Shown here piece after piece: positions 35,999 through 43,773 of a stretch of 64,000 nucleotides of DNA. Each line of letters begins with the position of its first letter. Position 1 is the stretch's first letter. Made by a program: the position numbers and the translations under genes. This stretch comes from an uncultured Bacteroides sp. (GTDB lineage Bacteria > Bacteroidota > Bacteroidia > Bacteroidales > Bacteroidaceae), in NCBI RefSeq assembly GCF_902491285.1, contig NZ_CABUHK010000020.1, positions 1 through 64,000 on the forward strand, given 5' to 3'. The notes below the pieces were generated by a model. That model saw only the letters and a list, made by a program, of their open reading frames with translations, made no database searches and had not been told where the DNA came from.

Positions 35999-36700
35999 TT
36001 ATTCGTGACGTGGATCAATAGATTTAACTGCTCCCTGTTCTGCTGTTACGCGACCATAAGTACCTGTAACTTTCTTCAATGCTTCATTGGCATCAGTACC
36101 CTTCTTGATTTCGTCCATGAACTTACCCATGTGTACGAATTCGTATCCGCAGATTTCGTCGTTTTTGTCCAAGAAGATCTGTTTGATATAACCTTCTGCC
36201 ATTTCAAGGTAACGGGGACCTTTAGCCAAAGTACCATAAAGAGTACCTACCTGGCTGCGCAGACCCTTACCCAAGTCTTCCAAACCTGCACCGATGATCA
36301 AACCACCTTCAGAGAAAGCAGATTGAGTACGTCCGTAAACGATTTGCAGGAACAGTTCGCGCATAGCAGTGTTGATAGCGTCGCAAACAAGGTCAGTGTT
36401 CAATGCTTCAAGGATAGTTTTTCCCGGAAGGATTTCAGCAGCCATAGCAGCAGAGTGAGTCATTCCGGAACATCCGATAGTTTCAACCAAAGCTTCCTGA
36501 ATGATACCTTCTTTAACGTTCAGCGTCAGTTTACAAGCACCTTGCTGAGGAGCGCACCAACCGATACCGTGTGTCAAACCAGAAATATCAACGATTTCTT
36601 TAGATTTTACCCATTTGCCTTCTTCGGGTATGGGAGCCGGTCCGTGGTTAGGACCCTTCTTTACAACACACATGTGTTCCACTTCGTGTGAATAAGTCAT
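35999..36700 (-). CDS. NifU-like iron-sulfur scaffold protein
   Basis: 233 residues, cytosolic. The NifU/IscU-type N-terminal domain shows WCAPQQGACKL and EALVETIGCSGMTHSAAMAAEIL, with a third Cys in NTDLVCDAINTAMRELFLQIVYGR; in IscU-like proteins such cysteines hold a nascent cluster. The remaining 100 residues (SQVGTLYGTLAKGPRYLEMAEGYIKQIFL) are not part of classic NifU. It is the first gene of a two-gene operon with the GGGtGRT gene, so it may supply a cluster to that protein. The promoter upstream is a perfect Bacteroides type. Confidence 0.82.
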   Translation of the reverse strand: MTYSHEVEHMCVVKKGPNHGPAPIPEEGKWVKSKEIVDISGLTHGIGWCAPQQGACKLTLNVKEGIIQEALVETIGCSGMTHSAAMAAEILPGKTILEALNTDLVCDAINTAMRELFLQIVYGRTQSAFSEGGLIIGAGLEDLGKGLRSQVGTLYGTLAKGPRYLEMAEGYIKQIFLDKNDEICGYEFVHMGKFMDEIKKGTDANEALKKVTGTYGRVTAEQGAVKSIDPRHE

Positions 36701-36763
36701 AATTAGCTCTTTTTTTAAGTGATATAATTAAAAATACGTAGTCACGATTCTCTAAATCGCCCA

Positions 36764-36794
36764 CAAAGGTAGTCGATTTATTTGTTTCTGCAAA
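36764..36794 (-). promoter_or_regulatory. Consensus promoter for the NifU-like/GGGtGRT operon
   Basis: Minus strand TTTG (36791-36794), exactly 19 nt, TACCTTTG (36764-36771). This is the best match to the Bacteroides primary-sigma consensus in the window and implies strong expression. Leader of about 57 nt to ATG 36700. Confidence 0.88.
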
Positions 36795-36938
36795 TCGCCT
36801 TTTATTACTTTTTTGTGAAAAGTGACAATTCAGTTTACGTTTTTTCGCAGTTTGTAAAGTCGGGATTGCATTTGCGGAAGATTGGGGGTAGGCGAACTAT
36901 CTATTTGTTGTTTTGTTCTTATTGGAAAACAAAAAACT

Positions 36939-37343
36939 ATGGAACTGAATCAGATAGATATACATTATTTAATAGCGGCAATCTGTGTTATTTCGTCTGC
37001 GCTTATATTTTATACAATCGGGGTTTGGGGAGAACGTCTCCAAAAGAAACTGAAGTTTTGGCATATTATATTCTTTCTTCTCGGTTTGATAGCTGATGCG
37101 GTCGGTACAAGCCTGATGGAGCATATTGCCGGATTAACCCACTTGCACGACGAGATTCATACCGTGACGGGTATGATTGCTATTCTTCTTATGTTTGTCC
37201 ATGCTTCATGGGCGATATGGACATATGTAAAGGGATCGCCTGGGGCAAAGAAGCATTTCAATCGCTTTAGTATTATGGTCTGGTGTATTTGGCTTATACC
37301 TTATTTAATAGGTGTATATATGGGAATGCATTTACATGCATGA
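36939..37343 (+). CDS. TIGR03987/HsmA family membrane protein
   Basis: 134 residues with four helices: LIAAICVISSALIFYTIGVW, FWHIIFFLLGLIADAVGTSL, VTGMIAILLMFVHASWAIW and FSIMVWCIWLIPYLIGVYMG. His-rich loops (LTHLHDEIH, MHLHA) resemble metal or heme ligands. The start at 36939 (ATGGAACTG) was chosen because the upstream 19 codons lack coding character. Family function is unknown. Confidence 0.78.
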   Translation: MELNQIDIHYLIAAICVISSALIFYTIGVWGERLQKKLKFWHIIFFLLGLIADAVGTSLMEHIAGLTHLHDEIHTVTGMIAILLMFVHASWAIWTYVKGSPGAKKHFNRFSIMVWCIWLIPYLIGVYMGMHLHA

Positions 37344-37402
37344 TAAACAGTCTGCATGAAGCCGGATATTTATAGATCACCTTACAATATCCTTATCGGC
37401 TG

Positions 37403-37454
37403 ACTCTAGTCGTCCTATTAGACGACTATTGTTGGCTAATAGGACGACTAGAGT
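37403..37454. repeat. Perfect 19-bp inverted repeat within 22-bp tandem units
   Basis: ACTCTAGTCGTCCTATTAG (37403-37421) and CTAATAGGACGACTAGAGT (37436-37454) are exact reverse complements with a 14-nt loop. Overlaid on this, a degenerate unit, gacgactattgttggcta at 37421, recurs at 37443 and 37465, a 22-nt period. No T run follows, so it is not a plain terminator. It could be a protein-binding site or a small structured RNA. Confidence 0.65.
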
Positions 37455-37755
37455 TGGCTAGGCGGTCAACTGGAGTCGGCTATTGTTGAACAAATATTTT
37501 CTATTCGGGATATGTACACTATCTGCCTGTTTCTATAATATGGCAAATAGTAGTTCTCGCTATATTGTAAGATTGTAAAACACATATCTTGTGAAGGGGT
37601 GAATAGAGGTGAATATTGTATTTTATATGAATTGTTCACCGGAAACGTCTGTAAATGAGATGATATGGGCCGTGTGAAGAAAGTGGAGGACGGATAGTGA
37701 AATTAAGATTGGCAAGATTATGGAGGGATTATTACTGGATGTAGAATAAAATTCG

Positions 37756-37763
37756 TAGCTTTG
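37756..37763 (+). promoter_or_regulatory. Bacteroides -7 box (TAGCTTTG) for the DMP19 gene
   Basis: Exact TAnnTTTG about 23 nt before ATG 37787. No -33 box that I trust. Confidence 0.45.
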
Positions 37764-37786
37764 CTGCATTATTTATAAAGAAGATT

Positions 37787-38287
37787 ATGATTGAAGTTGT
37801 AGAATCAGCTTTACAGAAGGCTGCGGGTGAAGGAATGGATGAATTTATCCAGGCGTTTACAGATAAATATAAAGAGGTAATCGGCGGTGAACTGACTGCG
37901 GAGACGATGCCTTTGTTGACGGGAGAACAACATTCTTTGCTGGCTTACCAGATATTTCGTGATGAGGTGATGGCAGGAGGATTCTGCCAGTTGATTCAGA
38001 ATGGTTACGGTGGATATATCTTTGATAATCCGTTTGCTAAAGTGATGCGTATATGGGGAGCGGAAGAGTTTTCGAAGTTAATCTATAAGGCAAAGAAAAT
38101 ATTTGATGCCAATCGGAAAGACTTGGAGAAAGAACGGACGGACGATGAATTCATGGCTATGTATGAGCAATACGAAGCTTTTGATGAGTTGGAAGAGGCT
38201 TACTTAGATATGGAAGAACAGGTTACGGCATTGATTGCAAGTTATGTAGATGACCATTTGGAACTTTTTGCAAAAATAATAAAGTAA
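37787..38287 (+). CDS. DMP19/DUF4375 family protein
   Basis: 166 residues, cytosolic, all-helical and acidic. Family features: LTGEQHSLLAYQIFRDEVMAGGFCQLIQNGYGGYIFDNPFAKVMRIWG and a C-terminal DFDELEEAY-like acidic segment. DUF4375 (DMP19) proteins are small domains of unknown function, some proposed as DNA mimics because of their acidic surface; the sequence is consistent with that but does not prove it. It is monocistronic. Confidence 0.78.
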   Translation: MIEVVESALQKAAGEGMDEFIQAFTDKYKEVIGGELTAETMPLLTGEQHSLLAYQIFRDEVMAGGFCQLIQNGYGGYIFDNPFAKVMRIWGAEEFSKLIYKAKKIFDANRKDLEKERTDDEFMAMYEQYEAFDELEEAYLDMEEQVTALIASYVDDHLELFAKIIK

Positions 38288-38340
38288 CGGATGCAGTATT
38301 TTTTAAGTATCTGCATTTATTAATTGTGAATTAGAATTTA

Positions 38341-38348
38341 TATCTTTG
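38341..38348 (+). promoter_or_regulatory. Bacteroides -7 box (TATCTTTG) for the nigD-metH operon
   Basis: Exact TAnnTTTG, 15 nt before ATG 38364. It rules out a TTG start at 38346. The -33 region is poor. Confidence 0.55.
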
Positions 38349-38363
38349 CAAAATCTAAAAAAT

Positions 38364-39164
38364 ATGTTTATGAAACAGATGAAATTTTTCTTGGTGGCTT
38401 TGATGGCTGTGGTGATGGGTATGTCGGTTACTTCGTGTATGAATGGGGATGATAATACCGCAAGGCAATTATTTACAATTGCTAAATGTACTAGTACTTA
38501 TCCCGCTACATTTCAAACGCCTGCAGGGCAAAAGCTTGTTATTAATGATGCATCATTAATAACGTTGAATACAGGAGAACTTTATAATTTTTGGTATGAA
38601 TATGATTCGGCTGAGCAGCCTGATAATTCCGAAACTCTTTATGTAACACTTTATGGTGGTAGTACTCCTGTTTCGATTAATGCTAAATACACAGAAGGAC
38701 CTACAAATGCTTCAGAATCATCAAAAGCTAATGCACCATTATATGCATTTAATTTAGCATCTGACTATTCAACACAACCGGGCGTCTTATTTGACCAACA
38801 ATATCTTGTTATTCCTGTTGTCTATTGGGTGAAAGTGGAAAATAGCTCTGAGGAGCAGAATAAGGAACTTGAAAAACATTCTTTTATTCTTACGTATGAC
38901 GAGGAGACTATTGAATCTGGTGCAACAGAGTTGGTACTTACTTTAAATCATGTAATTAATACTGAAGGGGAAGCGGAGAATGTATCTCGTAATAGATATA
39001 CTTCTGCATATAAAGCATATCGTTTGGATAATGCAATGAGTGCATTCCGCAATAAGGCAGGTCAAAATCCGACAAAGATTACAGTAAAAGCAAAAGTAAA
39101 TTCATCAGAAAATACCTTGGATGGTGCTACTGATGCCACACCGTGGGAATATACAGTAAAATAA
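38364..39164 (+). CDS. NigD-like lipoprotein
   Basis: 266 residues starting at 38364 (or 38370, two codons later). Lipobox near Cys25 (SVTSC). It follows the NigD pattern: a short linker, then about 240 residues of beta-rich chain (LITLNTGELYNFWYEYD, TPVSINAKYTEGP, ELVLTLNHVINTEGEAENVSRNRYTSAYKAYRL). NigD-type proteins are secreted or surface lipoproteins in Bacteroides with no known activity. It is the first gene of an operon that runs into smpB and metH with gaps of 32 nt or less. Confidence 0.75.
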   Translation: MFMKQMKFFLVALMAVVMGMSVTSCMNGDDNTARQLFTIAKCTSTYPATFQTPAGQKLVINDASLITLNTGELYNFWYEYDSAEQPDNSETLYVTLYGGSTPVSINAKYTEGPTNASESSKANAPLYAFNLASDYSTQPGVLFDQQYLVIPVVYWVKVENSSEEQNKELEKHSFILTYDEETIESGATELVLTLNHVINTEGEAENVSRNRYTSAYKAYRLDNAMSAFRNKAGQNPTKITVKAKVNSSENTLDGATDATPWEYTVK

Positions 39165-39196
39165 CATTGAACTACAAAGAATTATTTAACATAGCA

Positions 39197-39742
39197 ATGA
39201 AATTGATTTCCTCTCCGGCCAAGGCCTGGGAGGAAATTTCTATGGAAGAGGATAGGCGAAAAGTATATGTGGCTTTTGTCTATCCTATGATTGGTTTATG
39301 CGGTCTGTCCGTATTCATCGGTTCATTACTGACGAATGGATGGGGAGGTCCGCAAAGTTTCCAAATAGCTATGACCAACTGTTGTGCCGTAGCTGTAGCC
39401 TTGTTCGGTGGCTACTTCCTGGCTGCTTATGCCATTAATGAGATGGGGGCAAGAATGTTTGGTCTGTATAGCGATATGCCGTTAACGCAACAATTTGCGG
39501 GATATGCACTTGTTGTACCCTTCCTGCTTCAAATCGTAACCGGACTATTACCCGATTTTAGAATTATTGCTTGGTTGCTGCAGTTCTATATCGTCTATGT
39601 AGTATGGGAAGGAGCTCCTATACTGATGAGAGTAGAAGAAAAACAACGATTGAAATACACCCTTTTGTCGTCTGTGTTGTTAATACTATGTCCGACGGTG
39701 ATTCAAATAGTGTTTAACAAACTGACGGCCATACTTAATTAA
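39197..39742 (+). CDS. Yip1-domain membrane protein
   Basis: 181 residues from ATG 39197, which begins the family's characteristic MKLISSPAKAWEEIS. Five hydrophobic segments follow, including FVYPMIGLCGLSVFIGSLL, VAVALFGGYFLAAYAINEMGARMFG and LLSSVLLILCPTVIQIVF. Bacterial Yip1-domain proteins have no settled function. It lies between nigD and smpB, the latter 9 nt downstream, and was probably kept in the operon for that reason. Inner membrane location is likely. Confidence 0.82.
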   Translation: MKLISSPAKAWEEISMEEDRRKVYVAFVYPMIGLCGLSVFIGSLLTNGWGGPQSFQIAMTNCCAVAVALFGGYFLAAYAINEMGARMFGLYSDMPLTQQFAGYALVVPFLLQIVTGLLPDFRIIAWLLQFYIVYVVWEGAPILMRVEEKQRLKYTLLSSVLLILCPTVIQIVFNKLTAILN

Positions 39743-39751
39743 TGTGTGAAG

Positions 39752-40204
39752 ATGAAACAACCCTCTGTAAATATTAAGAATAAACGGGCTACGTTTGATT
39801 ACGAACTGATAGATACCTATACAGCAGGTATCGTATTGACCGGTACGGAAATCAAATCCATTCGTTTGGGAAAAGCGAGCCTGGTAGATACGTTTTGTTA
39901 TTTTGCGAAAGGCGAATTGTGGGTGAAGAATATGCATATCGCCGAGTACTTCTATGGTTCGTACAATAATCATACGGCACGTAGGGAGAGGAAGTTGTTG
40001 CTCAATAAAAAAGAATTGGAGAAACTACAGCGGGAAATGAAAAATCCCGGCTTTACGATTGTTCCCGTACGCTTGTTTATCAATGAAAAAGGTTTGGCGA
40101 AACTGGTGGTCGCTTTGGCGAAAGGTAAGAAAGAATATGATAAACGAGAATCCATCAAAGAGAAAGACGACCGTAGAGATATGGCAAGAATGTTCAAACG
40201 ATGA
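39752..40204 (+). CDS. smpB: SsrA-binding protein SmpB
   Basis: 150 residues. Oligonucleotide-binding barrel with [58 protein letters not shown] and the basic C-terminal tail [15 protein letters not shown], which enters the ribosome. It delivers tmRNA to stalled ribosomes for trans-translation. The ATG at 39752 was preferred over a GTG 6 nt upstream. Its overlap-free spacing (13 nt) with metH suggests one transcript. The tmRNA gene itself is not in the window. Confidence 0.95.
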   Translation: MKQPSVNIKNKRATFDYELIDTYTAGIVLTGTEIKSIRLGKASLVDTFCYFAKGELWVKNMHIAEYFYGSYNNHTARRERKLLLNKKELEKLQREMKNPGFTIVPVRLFINEKGLAKLVVALAKGKKEYDKRESIKEKDDRRDMARMFKR

Positions 40205-40217
40205 CATGATAGGATAA

Positions 40218-42965
40218 ATGAAGAAGACAATCTCTCAAATCGTATCCGAACGCATCCTTATTCTGGACGGCGCAATGGGTACAATGATTCAACAATACAA
40301 TCTCAAAGAAGAAGATTTTCGTGGTGAACGTTTCGCGCATATTCCCGGACAACTGAAAGGGAATAACGATTTGCTTTGTCTGACACGTCCCGATGTAATT
40401 CAAGATATTCACCGTAAGTATCTCGAAGCAGGTGCGGACATTATCGAAACGAATACATTCAGCTCAACCACAGTCTCTATGGCCGATTATCACGTAGAAG
40501 AATATGTACGTGAGATAAATCTTGCCGCCGTAAAACTGGCTCGTGGGCTTGCTGACGAATATACAGCAAAGAATCCCGATAAACCCCGTTTTGTAGCCGG
40601 TTCCGTAGGGCCAACGAACAAAACCTGCTCCATGAGCCCCGATGTGAACAACCCGGCTTATCGTGCTCTGAGCTACGATGAACTGGCTGCCGCCTATCAG
40701 CAACAGATGGAAGCGATGCTTGAGGGTGGGGTAGATGCTATTTTGATTGAAACAATATTTGATACGCTGAATGCGAAAGCGGCTATTTTTGCCGCTGAAC
40801 AAGCAATGAGAGTGACAGGTGTCGAAGTGCCTGTCATGCTGTCTGTGACTGTCTCCGATATTGGCGGGCGAACCTTGTCCGGACAAACCCTGGAGGCATT
40901 TCTCGCTTCCGTGCAACATGCCAATATTTTCTCTGTCGGCTTGAACTGCTCGTTCGGAGCCCGTCAGTTGAAACCTTTCCTTGAGCAATTGGCAGCCCGC
41001 GCACCTTATTACATTAGTGCATATCCGAATGCCGGATTACCGAACAGTCTGGGCAAGTACGACCAGACACCTGCGGATATGGCTCACGAAGTGAAAGAAT
41101 ATATCGACGAAGGATTAATAAATATAATAGGTGGTTGCTGTGGAACGACAGATGCCTACATTGCCGAATATTCAGCCTTGATAAAAGGTGCAAAACCACA
41201 CGTTCCGGCTGCAACACCGGACTGTATGTGGCTTTCCGGGCTTGAACTGCTCGAAGTGAAACCGGAAATTAATTTTGTGAATGTTGGCGAGCGTTGTAAT
41301 GTAGCCGGTTCGCGTAAGTTTCTTCGTCTGATAAATGAAAAGAAATACGATGAAGCTCTTTCCATCGCCCGTCAGCAGGTAGAGGACGGAGCCTTGGTGA
41401 TTGACGTCAATATGGACGACGGACTGCTGGACGCCAAGACTGAGATGACGACTTTCCTGAATCTTATTATGTCCGAACCGGAAATTGCCCGTGTCCCGGT
41501 GATGATTGACTCTTCCAAGTGGGAAGTGATTGTTGCCGGATTGAAATGCCTGCAAGGTAAGGCAATCGTCAACTCTATTTCTTTGAAAGAGGGGGAAGAA
41601 GTGTTCCTCGAACATGCCCGGACTATCAAGCAATACGGAGCTGCCGCCGTTGTCATGGCTTTTGATGAAAAAGGCCAGGCGGATACTGCCGCCCGTAAGA
41701 TAGAAGTATGCCAACGTGCATACCGTCTTTTGGTTGATAAAGTCAATTTTAATCCCCATGATATAATCTTCGACCCCAATGTGCTTGCCGTAGCTACGGG
41801 AATCGAAGAACATAACAACTATGCCGTGGACTTCATTGAAGCTACCGGATGGATTAAGAAAAATCTTCCCGGCGCGCATATCAGCGGTGGGGTGAGTAAC
41901 CTGTCTTTCTCTTTCCGTGGCAACAACTATATTCGTGAAGCCATGCATGCCGTGTTCCTTTATCATGCCATTCAGCAAGGAATGGATATGGGAATCGTGA
42001 ATCCGGGAACTTCCGTTCTATACAGCGACATTCCGGCCGATGTGCTCGAAAAGATAGAAGATGTCGTTTTGAACCGCCGTCCCGACGCGGCAGAACGTCT
42101 TATCGAATTGGCGGAATCTCTGAAAGCAACCATGAGCGGAGCAGCAGGCCAGCCGGCTGCCAAACAGGATGCTTGGAGGGAAGGAACCGTTCAGGAGCGT
42201 TTGAAATATGCCTTGATGAAAGGGATTGGCGATTATCTCGAACAGGACTTGGCAGAAGCTCTGCCGCTTTACGATAAAGCGGTGAATGTGATTGAAGGGC
42301 CGTTGATGGATGGAATGAACTACGTAGGCGAACTTTTCGGAGCAGGTAAAATGTTTCTTCCGCAGGTGGTGAAGACTGCCCGGACAATGAAGAAAGCCGT
42401 TGCCATCCTCCAGCCTGTCATTGAATCGGAAAAAACAGAAGCAACAACCTCTGCCGGAAAAATATTGCTTGCTACAGTGAAAGGGGATGTGCACGATATC
42501 GGAAAGAATATCGTTGCCGTAGTGATGGCCTGCAACGGTTACGATATTGTCGATTTGGGGGTGATGGTTCCTGCGGAAACAATCGTGCAGCGTGCTATCG
42601 AAGAAAAGGTGGACATGATTGGATTGAGCGGATTGATTACTCCTTCGCTGGAAGAAATGGCCCATGTGGCCGCTGAACTGGAAAAGGCCGGACTCGATAT
42701 ACCTCTTCTGATTGGGGGAGCCACTACCTCAAAGATGCACACTGCATTGAAGATTGCTCCTGTATATCACGCTCCGGTGGTACACTTGAAAGACGCTTCC
42801 TTGAATGCCGGTGTCGCCGCCAAACTGCTGAATCCGCAGATGAAGGCCGAACTGGTGAACGAGTTGGAAAGCGAATACGAGGCGCTTCGCGAAAAGAGCG
42901 GTTTGATGAAGCGTGAAACAGTTTCATTGGAGGAAGCTCAGAAAAATAAGTTGAACCTATTTTAA
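40218..42965 (+). CDS. metH: Cobalamin-dependent methionine synthase, lacking the reactivation domain
   Basis: 915 residues. Domain 1 (1-325) binds homocysteine with zinc ligands Cys244 (GLNCSFGAR) and Cys307/Cys308 (GGCCGTT). Domain 2 (about 340-625) binds methyltetrahydrofolate ([25 protein letters not shown]). Domain 3 (about 645-890) binds cobalamin with DVHDIGKN (His759, the cobalt ligand) and [23 protein letters not shown]. coli MetH is about 1,227 residues; the C-terminal SAM-binding reactivation domain is missing here, as in other Bacteroides-type forms, so reactivation of oxidised cobalamin must come from a separate protein. The gene is 13 nt after smpB. Confidence 0.95.
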   Translation: MKKTISQIVSERILILDGAMGTMIQQYNLKEEDFRGERFAHIPGQLKGNNDLLCLTRPDVIQDIHRKYLEAGADIIETNTFSSTTVSMADYHVEEYVREINLAAVKLARGLADEYTAKNPDKPRFVAGSVGPTNKTCSMSPDVNNPAYRALSYDELAAAYQQQMEAMLEGGVDAILIETIFDTLNAKAAIFAAEQAMRVTGVEVPVMLSVTVSDIGGRTLSGQTLEAFLASVQHANIFSVGLNCSFGARQLKPFLEQLAARAPYYISAYPNAGLPNSLGKYDQTPADMAHEVKEYIDEGLINIIGGCCGTTDAYIAEYSALIKGAKPHVPAATPDCMWLSGLELLEVKPEINFVNVGERCNVAGSRKFLRLINEKKYDEALSIARQQVEDGALVIDVNMDDGLLDAKTEMTTFLNLIMSEPEIARVPVMIDSSKWEVIVAGLKCLQGKAIVNSISLKEGEEVFLEHARTIKQYGAAAVVMAFDEKGQADTAARKIEVCQRAYRLLVDKVNFNPHDIIFDPNVLAVATGIEEHNNYAVDFIEATGWIKKNLPGAHISGGVSNLSFSFRGNNYIREAMHAVFLYHAIQQGMDMGIVNPGTSVLYSDIPADVLEKIEDVVLNRRPDAAERLIELAESLKATMSGAAGQPAAKQDAWREGTVQERLKYALMKGIGDYLEQDLAEALPLYDKAVNVIEGPLMDGMNYVGELFGAGKMFLPQVVKTARTMKKAVAILQPVIESEKTEATTSAGKILLATVKGDVHDIGKNIVAVVMACNGYDIVDLGVMVPAETIVQRAIEEKVDMIGLSGLITPSLEEMAHVAAELEKAGLDIPLLIGGATTSKMHTALKIAPVYHAPVVHLKDASLNAGVAAKLLNPQMKAELVNELESEYEALREKSGLMKRETVSLEEAQKNKLNLF

Positions 42966-42977
42966 AACATTACCACA

Positions 42978-43577
42978 ATGAAAAAGATTTTCTCTTTCTT
43001 ATGTCTGTTCATGGCATTGACTGCTATGGTGTCATGTTCTTCTGCAAAAGAAGAAAAAGGAACGTCCGGAACCGGAAATGCTGCATTGGATAATATCTTC
43101 GAACGCAAAAGCGTGCGTACTTATCTGAACAAAGGAGTGGAGAAAGAGAAAATCGACCTGATGCTTCGTGCCGGGATGGCTGCTCCTACGGGAAAAGATG
43201 TCCGTCCCTGGGAATTCATCGTGGTGACCGATCGCGCCAAGTTGGATTCGATGGCTGCCGCGCTTCCTTATGCCAAAATGTTGACGCAGGCTCGTAATGC
43301 CATCGTTGTCTGCGGGGATTCCGCACGTTCATCCTATTGGTATTTGGATTGTTCCGCCGCCACTCAGAATATTCTGCTGGCTGCCGAAAGCTTGGGATTA
43401 GGTGCTGTATGGACAGCAGCTTATCCTTACGAAGACCGTATGCAAGTCGTACGCAAATATACTAATCTCCCTGAGAGTATTCTTCCGCTTTGTGTCATTC
43501 CTTTCGGCTATCCGGCTACAAAAGAGAACCCGAAACAGAAATTTGACGAGAAAAAGATACACTATAATCAGTATTAG
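42978..43577 (+). CDS. Nitroreductase-family lipoprotein
   Basis: 199 residues with lipobox Cys20 (MVSC). The body is a small FMN-dependent nitroreductase: ERKSVRTYLNKGVEKEKIDLMLRAGMAAPTGKDVRPWEF (FMN-binding), then SARSSYWYLDCSAATQNILLAAESLGLGAVW and a C-terminal CVIPFGYPATKE. Most family members are cytosolic flavoproteins; an exported lipoprotein version is odd because FMN must be loaded first or in the periplasm. It ends the operon, 12 nt after metH. The physiological substrate is unknown. Confidence 0.82.
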   Translation: MKKIFSFLCLFMALTAMVSCSSAKEEKGTSGTGNAALDNIFERKSVRTYLNKGVEKEKIDLMLRAGMAAPTGKDVRPWEFIVVTDRAKLDSMAAALPYAKMLTQARNAIVVCGDSARSSYWYLDCSAATQNILLAAESLGLGAVWTAAYPYEDRMQVVRKYTNLPESILPLCVIPFGYPATKENPKQKFDEKKIHYNQY

Positions 43578-43588
43578 CAAACAAAAGT

Positions 43589-43618
43589 TTTGTCTTTTCA
43601 ATAATTTCCTTACATTTG
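43589..43618 (+). promoter_or_regulatory. Promoter for the symporter operon
   Basis: TTTG (43589-43592), 18 nt, TACATTTG (43611-43618). The predicted start is near 43625, 23 nt before the small accessory gene. It makes the pair independent of metH. Confidence 0.6.
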
Positions 43619-43647
43619 CGTCTTAATTGATTAAATCTGATACGCAA

Positions 43648-43773
43648 ATGTTTGGAATAGACGACCCTTTTATCATTCTGCCATACCTTCTTTCAGTAGT
43701 ATGTGTGATTTTTGCTGCCTGGTTCGGGCTGAAATATTGGAATAAGGACGATAAAAAAGACGAAACCCGATGA
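43648..43773 (+). CDS. Symporter small accessory protein (41 residues)
   Basis: A 41-residue frame: a short N-terminal MFGIDDPFIILPY, one membrane helix (LLSVVCVIFAAWFGLKYW) and a charged tail (NKDDKKDETR). Its stop overlaps the symporter ATG as ATGA (43770-43773), so translation is coupled. This matches the small single-helix proteins found in front of sodium:solute symporter genes, comparable to the short subunits of PutP-like and pantothenate transporters. It probably assists assembly or activity of the large protein. It is easily missed in automated annotation. Confidence 0.82.
   Translation: MFGIDDPFIILPYLLSVVCVIFAAWFGLKYWNKDDKKDETR

Larger units (their letters stand above)
37344..37786. 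other. 443-nt gap with repeat array, no gene seen
   Basis: The stretch holds the inverted/tandem repeat at 37403-37484 and a -7 box at 37756 for the next gene. I see no frame with coding character and no RNA gene I recognise. Confidence 0.7.

Noticed and set aside
35263-36691. Long plus-strand frames of 252 and 265 residues opposite the NifU-like and GGGtGRT genes
   Set aside because: They are rich in Ser, Phe and Thr with no domain, and the opposite strand carries two clear protein families with promoter, Shine-Dalgarno site and terminator. They are antisense shadows.
37403-37484. CRISPR array
   Set aside because: The 22-nt units have no spacers, are degenerate and overlap an inverted repeat; no cas genes are present.
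38346-38363. TTG start 18 nt upstream for the NigD-like gene
   Set aside because: The TTG lies inside the TATCTTTG -7 box, so it would precede the transcript start; ATG 38364 begins the signal peptide.
41172-41978. 268-residue minus-strand frame inside metH
   Set aside because: It is antisense to conserved MetH domains and has no signal, promoter or family likeness.
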